Of a stretch of 64,000 nt of DNA, positions 13,901 to 21,037 are shown piece after piece; the first letter of the stretch is position 1, and each line of letters begins with the position of its first letter. The notes under the pieces were generated by a model. It ran no database searches. It saw only the letters and a program-made list of their open reading frames with translations, and was not told the DNA's origin. The DNA comes from Elgaria multicarinata webbii (taxonomy: Eukaryota > Chordata > Lepidosauria > Squamata > Anguidae): the NCBI RefSeq assembly GCF_023053635.1, contig NC_086172.1, forward strand, positions 53,238,001 through 53,302,000, in the 5' to 3' direction. A program made the translations under genes and the position numbers.

Positions 13901-16055
13901 GATGTCAATCAGGCTGAAGTTGCAAAAATGTACACTGTACATGTGCTGTGTAAGAACTGTAAGGCAAAGTGCTTGAAGTCTACTGACCCAATAAGTAGAA
14001 GAACCATTTGATGACACTGATGTCGTATTGTAATATTTAAGTGCCTAAACATCAAAGACAATGATTTCATTTAATTATTTCCTAAATGTAGTTTAATTTA
14101 TGTATACTTCAATATATACCAATGTTACACGTTAAATTTAGAAATGAGGAATACTGTAATAAGAAGAAAGAGCAAGGGGACAGGAGCAGGCAGAAGAAAC
14201 ATCATGGCCTGCTCCTGTTGGACTCTCTCTCTCTCCTCTCCCCCCTCCCTCCCTCCTGAACTCCTGTTCCTTGTGTGTCATGTCTTTATTAGACTGTAAG
14301 CCTGAGGGCAGGGTAAGCCGCTCTGAGAGCCTTTTTTGGCTGAGGAGCGGGGTATAAATATGATAAATAAATAAATAAATAATAATAATTCGTATTTTTG
14401 GTTGTTTTCCCCCTATATGAATAAAAAATGATATATTTAAATATTTGATTAGTGAAGAAATTTTACAATAATTTTTTTCCCATTTTTCTCATTTTTTAAG
14501 CAAATTTATTAAAATACCTACTTTAAAATAGTACCATTGATTTTTTTGACCAAAAAACGTAAGACACCTCAACTGCTTATCTATGCCATTTTAAAGATAG
14601 ACTCCGCCATTTTGAAAGATGGCCACCATATTGATTTCTAATTGATTTTTTTGTGACTTTTTTGTGTGTGACTTAAATGACTTACATAGGCCTAAAGTAA
14701 ACGTGAGCAAAATAGCACCTTCTTACCACAAATTGCTGGATATTAATGTTTTTTTTTATACAAGCAGCCCCCACTATCGTGTTTCAAGGCCCTAACGAAG
14801 TTTGAACTTGTTTTAAGACCAACACAGATGGTTAAATGTTGCTCTTCAGAGTTCTCAAACATCCAAATACATGAAATCCTAAGGACACTTAAAAGGAACA
14901 CTGAATTCAGAGAGAATTACTCCTGAAATAAACATGCACAGGATCAGGGTATAAATCTACCAAGGAATTTAAAAAGTAAACACCCCAATCAAGCTTTCAA
15001 CGTATTTTAACTGTAGTTGCAGGAGAAACTATTCCCCATCCAGGTATATACACAAAAATGCAGGCAGACACACAAATCTGGGGGCTGAGACCTAGCATTT
15101 GTGTTTCTGCGTGCATGAGTCCGAGACTGCTAGCACACACTAGGAATCTATGACCTTCCAGATGTTGTTGGACTACAGCTCCAACCATCTCTGAACATTG
15201 GCCATGCTAGCTGGTGTCCAACAACATCTGGAGCATCACAGGTTCCCCACCCTGGTATGTATATATACATATACCTCTCTCACATATATCCACTCTTCAC
15301 AGGAAAAGAAAATGTGCTCCCAAGAACCGTTTCTAAAAAGAGAGAAGTGTAGAACAATATGACTAGCACCTTCTTTTCCTTTGGGAGGCAACTGTGCCTT
15401 AAACTACGCCACAGGCAGAAATTCAACAGGGAAATCGCGCCATCATGAAGTTGTGAGGAGCCTCACCTGTTGAATTATTTAGGCTGAAGCACCTTTACAA
15501 AATACATCATTATATCAGAAAAATGCACACATTGAAACCGTGCCAGTATTTACAGAAGTAAAATAAAGGCCAGCCTATTAAACACAAAATAACACCCCAC
15601 ATAGAAACTCCGGGAAGACGAGGGTGCAAATACGAAGCGGTCATACTCTACATGCATCTAACCTAGAACCTTTCGGCCTGATGAGGGCTGAGGCCTACTC
15701 AGATGAAGGCTGAGGCCTACTCAATGGCGCAAGGTAAGCACTCGACACATGCCTAGAGGCACCCGCCTCCCCACGAACTTTCACGTTTCCTGGGGCTGAA
15801 ATGTGGCACTGAAAACAAGCCTTGGGGTTTAATCCAAGACTCAAAACGGATTTATTTTTTTCCCGCGCGAGGGCCGGTCAGCCCCCCACTTGGGGCGAAA
15901 TGGGGGAGGGGGCCGGATGGGACTCACTTCGTGACGGTGAGCAGCGCGTCTGTCAGCACCTCCGGCGCGGCGACGGGGTCCTCCAGGGTCTCCAGCAAGG
16001 GCAGGAGGCTCGAACCCAGGCAGGGCCCAGTCGTGGAGTCAGCGCCGCTCATCAT
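397..16055 (-). CDS. RIF1: RIF1, 5' part (coding exons 1-13 of a longer gene)
   Basis: RIF1 is a nuclear scaffold protein. It sets replication timing by bringing PP1 phosphatase to origins, and it acts with 53BP1 to limit end resection at DNA breaks. Thirteen minus-strand exons give 1,567 nt (522 codons plus one base) that align in order with the N-terminal HEAT-repeat region of vertebrate RIF1. Near-identical blocks include RTRALWVISKQ, RGATALEMGMPLLLQKQQE, LHRSGSFINSLLQLEELGFR, IKKIAFIAWKSLIDNFALNP and IPSIQLLG. Exons (high to low): 16055-15928, 9390-9312, 8857-8761, 8350-8220, 8137-8046, 6950-6761, 5621-5529, 5436-5298, 2871-2720, 1898-1781, 1073-900, 752-642, 459-397. All junctions are GT-AG and in phase. 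Mammalian RIF1 has about 2,470 residues, so the long disordered middle, the PP1 docking sites and the C-terminal DNA-binding part lie outside the window. Identification is from remembered human sequence, not a search. Confidence 0.97.
642..752 (-). CDS. RIF1: RIF1 coding exon 12
   Basis: 111 nt. Reads EPLQYPVIASPSFFSKHAST then FINAVQDGFIAIGKDAS, matching human EPLEHPLISSPSFFSKHANT. The first Glu codon is split across the intron. Acceptor CCACTCTAG, donor GTAAGA. Confidence 0.97.
900..1073 (-). CDS. RIF1: RIF1 coding exon 11
   Basis: 174 nt. Reads GAFAFVSPANPRVKLNSSIG then IPSIQLLGIEMLLHFFMGPE and VVLSL. Matches human NLSSNLGGMATIPSIQLLGLEMLLHFLLGPE. Acceptor TCTATTTCAG, donor GTAAGG. Confidence 0.97.
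1561..1645 (+). repeat. L2-clade LINE 3' tail in RIF1 intron 10
   Basis: Contains the recurring window-wide tail motif: AACCGCCCAGAGAAC, then a GGCTATGG block, then an ATAA microsatellite-like end. Only the 3' end of the element is present. The rest of introns 10 (1074-1780) and 9 (1899-2719) shows nothing recognisable except a second, shorter copy of this tail at 1936-1990. Confidence 0.7.
1781..1898 (-). CDS. RIF1: RIF1 coding exon 10
   Basis: 118 nt. Reads VCIPLIQSTLSVDASLLQGN then SSRLSVNQSLVTTGSAQKS. The start matches human VCVPLIQSTISIDSNASPQGN; the second half is in the variable linker between conserved helical blocks. Acceptor CCTTTTAG, donor GTATGA. Confidence 0.94.
1936..1990 (+). 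repeat. L2-clade LINE 3' tail fragment
   Basis: Shares the motif TCGGCTATTGGGTGGTATAA followed by repeated AATA units with the other tails in this window. A minimal 5'-truncated copy inside RIF1 intron 9. Confidence 0.65.
2720..2871 (-). CDS. RIF1: RIF1 coding exon 9
   Basis: 152 nt. Reads ILCSAKRLKLLMQPLSSIHV, then RTEALALTKLEVWWYLLMRL and GPQLPAHFEQ. Matches the human block directly after NPD. The exon completes a Glu codon begun in exon 8 and ends in phase 0 at GTAACC. Confidence 0.97.
3741..3761. repeat. (CA)n microsatellite in RIF1 intron 8
   Basis: About ten CA units with one CG interruption. The surrounding intron (2872-5297) also holds an L2-type tail at 4448-4515 and a degenerate foldback segment around 3891-4020; the rest is unassigned. 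Confidence 0.85.
4448..4515 (-). repeat. L2-clade LINE 3' tail, minus orientation
   Basis: Reads as the reverse complement of the window-wide tail: repeated TTTA units, then CTGCCCAATAGCCGAAGCTC and CTGGGCAGTTCAC. The element is truncated directly upstream of the tail. Confidence 0.7.
5298..5436 (-). CDS. RIF1: RIF1 coding exon 8
   Basis: 139 nt. Reads ALHRSGSFINSLLQLEELGF then RSGSPVIKKIAFIAWKSLID and NFALNP, nearly identical to human RIF1. Acceptor TCTCTTCCAG, donor GTACAC. Confidence 0.98.
5529..5621 (-). CDS. RIF1: RIF1 coding exon 7
   Basis: 93 nt, phase 0 at both ends. Reads KIIPELQKLFSSKNETYVLK then LWPLFIKLLGK, matching human ISELQKLFMSKNETYVLKLWPLFVKLLG. Acceptor TTTTGCAG, donor GTAAGT. 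Confidence 0.97.
5935..6015 (+). repeat. Dispersed SINE-like fragment in RIF1 intron 6
   Basis: Contains the block GCTGGACTAGACGGACC followed by CTGATCCAGCAG, a motif seen in degenerate form again at 53155-53210. It resembles a common reptile interspersed repeat remembered from other lizard genomes. The family name is not certain. The remainder of intron 6 (5622-6760) shows nothing else. Confidence 0.45.
6761..6950 (-). CDS. RIF1: RIF1 coding exon 6
   Basis: 190 nt. Reads LIEQAPSQMEEQAVRWAKL, then IPLVVHSAHKVQ, RGATALEMGMPLLLQKQQE and ELMTT. This is among the most conserved stretches of the RIF1 N-terminus. Acceptor TGCATTTAG, donor GTAAGG. Confidence 0.98.
7877..7907. repeat. (CA)n microsatellite in RIF1 intron 5
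   Basis: An uninterrupted run of about fifteen CA units. The rest of this intron (6951-8045) shows no recognisable element. Confidence 0.9.
8046..8137 (-). CDS. RIF1: RIF1 coding exon 5
   Basis: 92 nt. Reads VPSIIGMLETVLKGDLHS then VVEYEALNVVI, matching human SSIIDSLEIL...VVDFEALNVIV. Ends two bases into an Arg codon at GTATGTG; acceptor TTTTTCAG. Confidence 0.95.
8220..8350 (-). CDS. RIF1: RIF1 coding exon 4
   Basis: 131 nt. Reads EIQELLSIVNS then NTRTRALWVISKQSFP and VVGKL, a nearly identical HEAT-repeat segment of RIF1. Donor is GTGAGTG. Confidence 0.97.
8761..8857 (-). CDS. RIF1: RIF1 coding exon 3
   Basis: 97 nt. Reads TYIPTES then ELSSAALQALGFCVFNSKI, matching human ELSSAALQALGFCLYNPKI. 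Acceptor is a T-rich tract ending TTTTTTAG, donor GTAAGC. Confidence 0.95.
9312..9390 (-). CDS. RIF1: RIF1 coding exon 2
   Basis: 79 nt. Reads RLTGEEGKEFAAEV then FPQLCKIFK, matching the human RMTGEEGKE...LPRLYKVLK block. The first base completes an Asn codon begun in exon 1. Acceptor is TTAAG, donor GTGTGT. Confidence 0.93.
9618..10101 (-). mobile_element. tRNA-derived SINE split by an inserted LINE tail
   Basis: On the minus strand, 10101-9958 starts with a tRNA-like head: an A-box-like TGGCTCAGTGGCAGAGCA and a B-box-like GTTCAATCC. A non-tRNA body follows. The remaining piece of the same repeat (RC of ATAAGAAACTGCCTTATACT) lies at 9618-9658. Between them, 9660-9957 is a plus-strand LINE 3' end finishing in AATAAATAAATAG. 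The SINE was therefore there first and the LINE inserted into it. The tRNA-like head is not a functional tRNA gene: it lacks a foldable acceptor stem and is joined to the SINE body. Confidence 0.7.
9660..9957 (+). mobile_element. LINE 3' end nested in a SINE
   Basis: The sequence includes a weak coding remnant resembling the C-terminus of an L2-clade ORF2 (the FFNQDF region near 9760) and ends in a short AATA-repeat tail. It lies between two parts of a SINE that would otherwise be contiguous. The family is inferred from the tail and position. Confidence 0.55.
10235..10533 (+). mobile_element. L2-clade LINE 3' fragment in RIF1 intron 1
   Basis: Encodes the end of an L2-type ORF2 (HLAPTLLSFRCQVKTFLLSQ, 10247-10306), then an untranslated region with AACCGCCCAGAGAGCTCCGG and a repeated AATA terminus. 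The C-terminal motif matches the longer element at 17947-19500. Confidence 0.75.
10919..11442. mobile_element. Foldback (TIR) DNA element, about 525 bp
   Basis: The left end TGGCTCAGTTCAAACAC is answered by the reverse complement of the right end, TGGCTCAGTTTGGCCAACAC. The interior holds further inverted copies of short blocks around ACTCCAC and CAACAGT. There is no coding capacity. It looks like a non-autonomous DNA transposon; a clean target duplication was not identified. Confidence 0.6.
12050..12165 (+). repeat. SINE fragment with L2-like tail
   Basis: Carries CTCTCAGCCTAACCTACC, then GTTGTGAGGATAAAATGG, the body of a widespread squamate tRNA-derived SINE with an L2-like 3' part. The tRNA head is missing. 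A fuller copy in the other orientation is at 57942-58190. Confidence 0.6.
12418..12706 (+). repeat. Left terminal inverted repeat of the 2.3-kb transposon
   Basis: Aligns along its whole length with the reverse complement of the right arm, with scattered substitutions and small indels, including GTACTATTTTAAAGTAGGTA and a TCACTAATCAAA block near the inner edge. Confidence 0.85.
12737..12930 (-). pseudogene. Inverted N-terminal coding segment of the transposon
   Basis: Read on the minus strand this gives VKSDLASILENV, then CDAIVFNGATLIS and SKTFGKYCTRIQIKYI. These resemble the N-terminal blocks (a VVFDG.AL motif, then KTF..Y) of the same protein family whose central and C-terminal parts are on the plus strand from 12930. 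The two parts abut at about 12930 in opposite orientation, so a roughly 195-bp piece of the coding region appears to have been inverted within the element. Confidence 0.6.
12930..13985 (+). pseudogene. Broken PIN/XPG-like transposon protein, central and C-terminal part
   Basis: Blocks in order: DSIKKPTREKRGLRVR (12930-12977), LVPKNWASFLRNDKNKEE (12996-13049), a LEADGCKMLH block near 13177, RTVDTDMLVLSISY (DTD at 13258-13266), WILFGAGNRKRH, ALRGFHTFSGCDAISSF, LLYRTECAV, then AYQGGHMWGQAHIANP (from 13729) and CNCKLGC with trailing CxC pairs. An uninterrupted frame covers 13114-13707. In-frame stops lie at 12978-12980, 13705-13707 and 13915-13917, and the frame changes near 13150. The family's biochemical function is not established; nuclease activity is inferred from the acidic motifs. 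Not a host gene: it lies inside the TIRs. Confidence 0.7.
14190..14395 (+). repeat. LINE/SINE tail nested in the transposon
   Basis: Contains a TC-rich run, then GACTGTAAGCCTGAGGGCAG, GTAAGCCGCTCTGAGAGCC and a GGGGTATAAAT tail ending in repeated AATA. This is an L2-like 3' end that landed between the coding region and right arm of the 12418-14735 element. Confidence 0.55.
14437..14735 (-). repeat. Right terminal inverted repeat of the 2.3-kb transposon
   Basis: Mirror of the left arm. The outermost bases CAATTTGTGG (minus strand) are identical on both sides. Arm divergence is moderate by eye, so the insertion is not recent. Confidence 0.85.
15150..15256. repeat. Palindromic ~110-bp foldback element
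   Basis: One of many copies in this window of a short inverted-repeat element. The left half reads CCAGATGTTGTTGGACTAC and the right half contains CCAACAACATCTGGAG. No coding capacity. Confidence 0.65.
15685..15724. repeat. Small tandem duplication
   Basis: Two adjacent copies of a unit of about 20 bp containing GGCTGAGGCCTACTCA, just downstream of RIF1 exon 1 in intron 1. Confidence 0.75.
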
Positions 16056-16480
16056 AATGACGACGAGGCCTCGCGGCGCCCGAACCCCCAACCACCTCTT
16101 CTCCTTCACCGCTGCCGCCTCGCGCAGCTGCAATTCCCGCGCTAGCGACCCTTTTCTCCCGGGCTAAAATGGCGAAGCGCGGGACTCTCAGCCTTGGGCC
16201 GAGCTCCCGCCCAATCAACGCGCGGAGAGCGTGGGAGTAGGCGGGGACTGAGGCGGAGCGCCGAAAGGTCGATCACACCACGGCTGTGATGGCGCGCCGC
16301 GCTCCTCCCCGCGAGGTAGAGTGCCGAGTAATCGGTCACTTCCTTCATCTATAAAGCGTGCCGGGTGTCGCCCAGGTTTTTCACGCTCCTCGGTGTCACG
16401 GGGGTGTTTGGCTGGTGTGAGTGCAGACGTTTATTAAAGCGGACTGGGTGGTTTGCCTGGAATTCCGCCGCCCCTGTTGT
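15840..16480 (-). promoter_or_regulatory. RIF1: RIF1 CpG-island promoter
   Basis: A GC- and CpG-dense block surrounds RIF1 exon 1, in sharp contrast to the AT-rich flanks. On the plus strand there is a CCAAT box at 16211-16215 (inverted relative to RIF1), about 155 bp upstream of the start codon. GGCGG/GGCGGGG Sp1-like boxes lie near 16240-16256, and an E2F-like TTTCCCGC at 15859-15866 just inside intron 1. No TATA box is seen. This fits a housekeeping, cell-cycle-linked promoter; the exact start site cannot be set from the sequence. Confidence 0.7.
15928..16055 (-). CDS. RIF1: RIF1 coding exon 1 (start codon)
   Basis: Starts with two consecutive ATG codons (16055-16050) and encodes MMSGADS through LLPLLETLEDP to DALLTVT, ending two bases into a codon at the donor GTGAGT. 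The LLETLEDP block matches mammalian RIF1 near residue 15; the segment before it is several residues longer here. No ATG lies upstream in frame nearby: the open frame runs on to 16133 only through a TTG codon, so the tandem ATG is the natural start. Confidence 0.93.
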
Positions 16481-16570
16481 GCGAGGGATTATAGAACTAG
16501 CGAGATGTTTGCTGTCTTGGCACGACTCGTGTTGAAAATAGCCCTAACAGAAGTGGGACCCGCGAAAACA

Positions 16571-16698
16571 GCCTCCCACAACCTCCAGATGTTTGGGACG
16601 ACAACTCCCAGCATTCCTGACCATTGCACGTGCTGGCCGAGGCTGATGGGAGTTGAAGTCCAAAACAGGTGGAGGGCACAAGGTTGGGGAAGACTGCA
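16571..16698. repeat. Palindromic foldback element
   Basis: Copy of the short inverted-repeat family: ACCTCCAGATGTTTGGGACG on the left and GTCCAAAACAGGTGGAGGG on the right, around a core with ACTCCCAGCATTCC. Just upstream of the RIF1 promoter. Confidence 0.75.
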
Positions 16699-16734
16699 TT
16701 AAAAGTTATCCCTTTCCTTCAGCGATGGGGGAGG

Positions 16735-16833
16735 TATGATCCTCCAGATGTGGCTAGACTGCAGTTGTAGTCCCTCATTAGCTATGCTGGTTAGGGCTGC
16801 TGGGAATTGCGGTTCAACATCTGGATGGCAACA
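16735..16833. repeat. Palindromic foldback element, diverged copy
   Basis: Left CCTCCAGATGTGGCTAGACT and right CAACATCTGGATGG pair as in neighbouring copies, with more substitutions. Confidence 0.6.
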
Positions 16834-17165
16834 TCCACACTTCTATATACTATGCTAGCTGTACCCGACGTAACATACGCCGTTCATCTCTTAGCCCCCC
16901 TCTTCTCGGCCACTTCGGCCCCCACACATGCATGCGCAAGGGGTGGTTTAGATGAAATGCTAAACCTCAGTATAATCCCAGCATGTTCTTGTAATGATAA
17001 ATCACATTTTAGTGTTACAAGAGCAAGCTGAGGCTAGCCTTGGGCTTGTGCGCTTTGCCTTTCCCTCTCCTTTTATGGCATGGTGGTAAGGAAGAGTTTG
17101 GAAGCGTTCTGGAAGCGTTCACTTCCGTTTTAGTTTAACCACAGTTTGATATGCTATCGAAACCT

Positions 17166-17299
17166 GGGCAGGATCTACACTACTGCTTTAAAGTGCTTTA
17201 TAACAGTTTTGACAACTGTTGGGGCCCAGGACACACTCCATATACAGTTGTCACCACTGTTATAAAGCACTTTAAAGCAGTAGTGTAGATCCGGCCCTG
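17166..17299. mobile_element. Near-perfect hairpin element (MITE-like)
   Basis: Arms of about 52 bp pair almost perfectly: the left arm contains GGATCTACACTACTGCTTTA and the right arm ends with its complement TAAAGCAGTAGTGTAGATCC, around a roughly 30-bp loop. No ORF. Probably a non-autonomous DNA transposon. Confidence 0.75.
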
Positions 17300-17946
17300 G
17301 ACAAACCATGGTTTAATTTTCTGACTATGTGACCTTGAGGCTCACCTAGGGTTATTCTTGTAATGCTATGGTTTAGCATTGTGTCTGAATGTAGCCAATA
17401 ACTTAAAAGACAAAAACCAATTATGAAGCTAGAAAAGTTGTAGGGGTTGTATAGTGCTTTGCACAGAGTGCCACATAGATGCTATAGATCTGTTCATCCT
17501 TGGTTCCCGTATATAGTGATAGGAGCAGAGAGGCATGTAGATAAAATCTTCAGGAAAGTAGTCAAGAGGTCGTAATCCCATTTAGTCATCTCCTCTGCTG
17601 CTATGAAGAATGAGGTCTTGGGCATGAGGGTGGCTGTGGCATTACACCCCAGAAGTCAGTTCCCAAATGTATGTCTGATGTTTGTAAGTCTGTGGTTTTT
17701 AGAATGTTGGCCTGAGTGGGCGGAGTTAGAATGTCTGGGGAGGGAGAAGAGTGATATATAAGGGAAGGACTGAGGGGATTGAGGAGACTTTTTAGGTACT
17801 CTTAGAGTTTTTAGCTCTCTGCTTTAGCTCTTGGTGTTTAGAGTACTTAAGTTCTGGAGAATTTGAGGTTCAGTGCAGAGAGTGGTGTCTTTGGAGTGTG
17901 GTGTGCACATAGTTGATGTATATTAAACAATACTGATAATAAAGAA

Positions 17947-19500
17947 TTTTTATTTATTTATTTATTTATTACATTTTTATGTAATAAAAATAGCTGAAGC
18001 TCTCTGGGCGGTTCACAAAAATTAAAACCACAGTAAAACACCCAACAGGTTAAAACACAATTACGAAATACAGTATAAAAAGCGCAACCAGGATAAAACC
18101 ACACAGCAAAGTTGATATAAGATTAAAATACAGAGTTAAAACAGTAAAATTTAAATTTAAGTTAAAATTAAGTGTTAAAATACTGAGTGAATAAAAAGGT
18201 CTTCAGCTGGCGACGAAAGCAGTACAGTGTAGGCGCCAGGTGGACCTCTCTGGGGAGCTCGTTCCACAACCGGGATGCCACAGCGGAGAAAGCCCTCCTA
18301 GTAGCCACCTGCCTCACTTCCTTTGGCAGGGGCTCACGGAGAAGGGCCCCTGTAGATGATCTTAAGGTCCGGGTAGGTACATATGGGAGGAGGCGTTCCT
18401 TCAGATAACCTGGCCCCAAACCGTTTAGGGCTTTAAATGTCAATACCAGCACTTTGAATTGGGCCCGGACCTGGACTGGCAGTCAATGAAGTTGTAAAAG
18501 GACTGGCGTAATGTGATCTCGCCGGCCAGTCCCTGTTAATAACCTTGCTGCCCTGTTTTGTACCAGTTGAAGTTTCCGGACCGTTTTCAAAGGCAGCCCC
18601 ACGTATAACGCATTGCAGTAATCCAAACGAGAGGTTATCAGAGCATGGATAACTGTAGCTAAGCTATCTCTGTCCAGATAAGGGCGCAGCTGGTATATCA
18701 GCCTGAGCTGATAAAAGGTGCTCTTTGCCACTGAGTTCACCTGTGCCTCAAGTGACAGTTCTGGATCCAAGAGCACCCCCAAACTACGGACCCGATCCTT
18801 TAGGGGGAGTGCAACCTTGTCCAGGACAGGGCAAACATCACCTCGCCGGACAGAAGAACTACCCGCTAACAGTACCTCCGTCTTGTTTGGATTGAGTCTC
18901 AGTTTATTAGCCCTCATCCAGTCCATTACCGTGCCCAGGCACTGGTTCAGAACAGCCACTGCCTCACCTGGGTTTGATGAAAAGGAAATGTAGAGCTGGG
19001 TATCATCCGCATATTGATGACACCTCAGTCCACATCTCTGGATAACCTCCCCCAGCGGCTTCATGTATATGTTAAACAGCATAGGGGATAAGATAGTGCC
19101 CTGCAGAACCCCGTGGCTTAGGTGCCACGGCACAGAGCAATAATCCCCCAGCACCACCTTCTGGAATCGGCCATCCAAGTGGGAGCGGAACCACTGCAAC
19201 GCAGTACCTCCAACTCCCAGCTCAGACAACCTATCCAGAAGGATACCATGGTCGATGGTATCGAAGGCCGCTGAGAGGTCTAGGAGAACCAACAGGGTCG
19301 CACTCCCCCTGTCTCTCTCCCGACAGAGGTCATCCCACAGGGCGACCAAGGCAGTTTCCGTTCCAAAACCAGGCCTGAAGCCCGATTGAAATGGATCTAG
19401 ATAATCCATTTCATTCAAGAGTGCCTGGAGTTGTCCTGCAACCACCCGCTCAAGCACCTTGCCCAGGAAAGGGATATTAGCCACCGGCCTGAGAGAAAGC
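17947..19500 (-). mobile_element. 5'-truncated L2-clade LINE with nearly intact RT region
   Basis: A minus-strand non-LTR retrotransposon. The 3' end (17947-18170) has the AATA-repeat tail and the conserved untranslated region seen in other copies here. Coding sequence runs from about 19484 to 18168. Reverse-transcriptase motifs are LVLLDLSAAFDTIDH, the GVLQGTILSP block and YADDTQLY (YADD at 19013-19002). After the RT comes the LDYCNALYVGLP region and the C-terminal [13 protein letters not shown] block. The frame is continuous except for one TGA (18492-18490), where the family normally has Trp in HWLPV. The endonuclease domain is absent through 5' truncation near 19500. Clade assignment is by recognition of motifs, without a tree. 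Confidence 0.85.
18168..19484 (-). pseudogene. L2-type ORF2 remnant (reverse transcriptase and C-terminus)
   Basis: A 333-codon open frame (19484-18483) with the catalytic Asp pair of YADD and the upstream LLDLSAAFD, then a single nonsense codon, then 107 further codons in the same frame to 18168. The N-terminal AP endonuclease is missing, so the copy could not retrotranspose by itself. So few lesions suggest a relatively young insertion compared with the short tails elsewhere in the window. Confidence 0.85.
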
Positions 19501-20089
19501 TCAAGAGTGATTGTGTGAGAGAAAGGAAAACACGTATGTGAATGGGTGGAAGGATTGGATGAAAGGTTTCAAAAAGGTTTTTAAACGTTTTATTTTGAAA
19601 CAAAGCTTGTGAACTTTTAAAATAAATTTTAATTATTTTGTTTTAACTACCACAAAAATCCCACGTGTTTGTTTGGCATATATTATCTGAAGTTTATACA
19701 TTTAGCACCCACTCTGACAAAAGTTCACCTCAGCACATATAACTCACAGTGTATTATTTTATATTATTGAAATCCTTCTCCATTTAAACCCCTTTCTCCA
19801 CATAGTTTGGAAGAAGGTGGTTTTTATCCCTTGCCTCAGGCATATCAAGCCGTGGTGCTTGGCTTGAGCAGGGAGTAGCTGCGGCCAGGCCTGGTGTTCA
19901 GAGCCTGTGTCGTGGCAGTGGCCATTAAGGATATCAATAGGATGCTGGTAGATGTTTGTTTGTTTTATGGTGTCTTTAGATACCACCCCTGAACTGAATA
20001 GAGGAGTGTATATGCTTATATTGGAGTTTTTTTGATGGTTATCAGCTTGTGTGTGTATTTGTGTATTTGATGGGCTTTTTCCTTTAGAT

Positions 20090-20203
20090 GTGGACAACTT
20101 GTGGCCCTCCAGATGTTGTTGGACTACTACTCCCACCAGTATAGCCAATGGTGAGGGATGATGGGTGTTTCAGTCCAGAACATGTTAAAGGCCACAAGTT
20201 TCT
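20090..20203. repeat. Palindromic foldback element
   Basis: Left half ACTTGTGGCCCTCCAGATGT, right half AAAGGCCACAAGTT. A copy of the same short inverted-repeat family as at 16571 and elsewhere. Confidence 0.65.
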
Positions 20204-21037
20204 TCAGATATAGAAACTCAGATAAATTTGTGTCATGAAGTGTGCCCCCTCTGCCAAGGGGAACATGTCCCTTTGTCTGCTTCCCACCCCAAATGATTAC
20301 TGGAACCATCTAAATACGCAACTATAGACTTTATTAATTCTTGACAGCACTGGATCAGTCAAATCATTTGTTGCAGGATCAGAATCCCCTTTCAGCAACT
20401 TTTTCTGCAGGATCCTTGATACCTAGTTGCAGCTTGAGGTAAGTCTCTGCAGGATTGGGATGTATACGCAGAACAATACTGGTAAGTATCTGCTGGATCA
20501 GGTTGAAGGTCTACCATGCTGTAGCTGTGGGTTTATAGAGCATAACTCTAGAGCAGTAGTTGTGAGACCTGAAGGACTCCTTACATAATGCTTGAGGTGG
20601 TTGAGTAATTGTAGAGTCAGGATTATCTGTTTCCGAGCTTGTTGGAGAATTAGGCAAGTCTCTTCTCATCCACCTGGTCCTGTGGGCTTCTGACTGCACA
20701 GGTAAGTATCTCCTATGTTTGCGAGCAGCCCCACCTATGCTGTAGGTCTCTGGCCTTCAAGGAAGCCCAGCTGCTCTTCTCCCCTTCCTCCTATCCCCCT
20801 CTTTACCTTCCAGTCTTTATTCCTCCTAGTTGCTCTTTCCACCCACTCTTCCTGAGCCTCCTTACTCCAGCTCCATCATTCCTCCTTCAGGCTTTTATCC
20901 TGTACTTCTGTCCCACTTCCTCCTTCTCTGCCCTCAGAGTCCTGGATCCATTTAAAGAGCCCCTGTCCTCATTCCCTTTTCTGCCATTGAACCAGCCCCA
21001 ACTGTGGCTGGCTACTTCTGCAAGGCAAACAGGAATA

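Larger units (their letters stand above)
12418..14735 (+). mobile_element. 2.3-kb DNA transposon with ~300-bp TIRs and a PIN/XPG-like coding remnant
   Basis: The left arm (12418 to about 12706) and right arm (about 14437 to 14735) are long inverted repeats, starting CAATTTGTGGTAAGAAGG on each strand and including the shared block TGGTGGCCATCTTTCAAAAT. Flanks read CTGT and CTGG, a possible 3-4 bp target duplication. The interior codes for a protein family remembered as multi-copy uncharacterised proteins in cnidarians and other invertebrates. Visible blocks are a LEAD/DTDMLVL pair, FHTFSGCDAIS, AYQGGHMWGQA, SEWGWIKTDGIW and a Cys-rich tail. The acidic pairs resemble the active site of PIN/XPG nucleases. 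Academ elements are reported to carry XPG-like domains with 3-4 bp duplications, so Academ is a tentative assignment. The copy is dead (see coding entries) and sits in RIF1 intron 1. Confidence 0.75.

Noticed and set aside
12414-14739. Perfect target-site duplication for the 2.3-kb transposon
   Set aside because: The flanks CTGT and CTGG agree in only three bases, so the duplication is suggestive and not proven.
16056-16133. Upstream in-frame extension of RIF1 exon 1
   Set aside because: The extension relies on a TTG codon; the first ATG in frame is the tandem pair at 16055-16050, and the extra residues do not match RIF1.
18483-19484. 333-codon minus-strand frame considered as a host gene
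   Set aside because: Clear LINE reverse transcriptase with YADD, followed by an L2-type C-terminus and tail.
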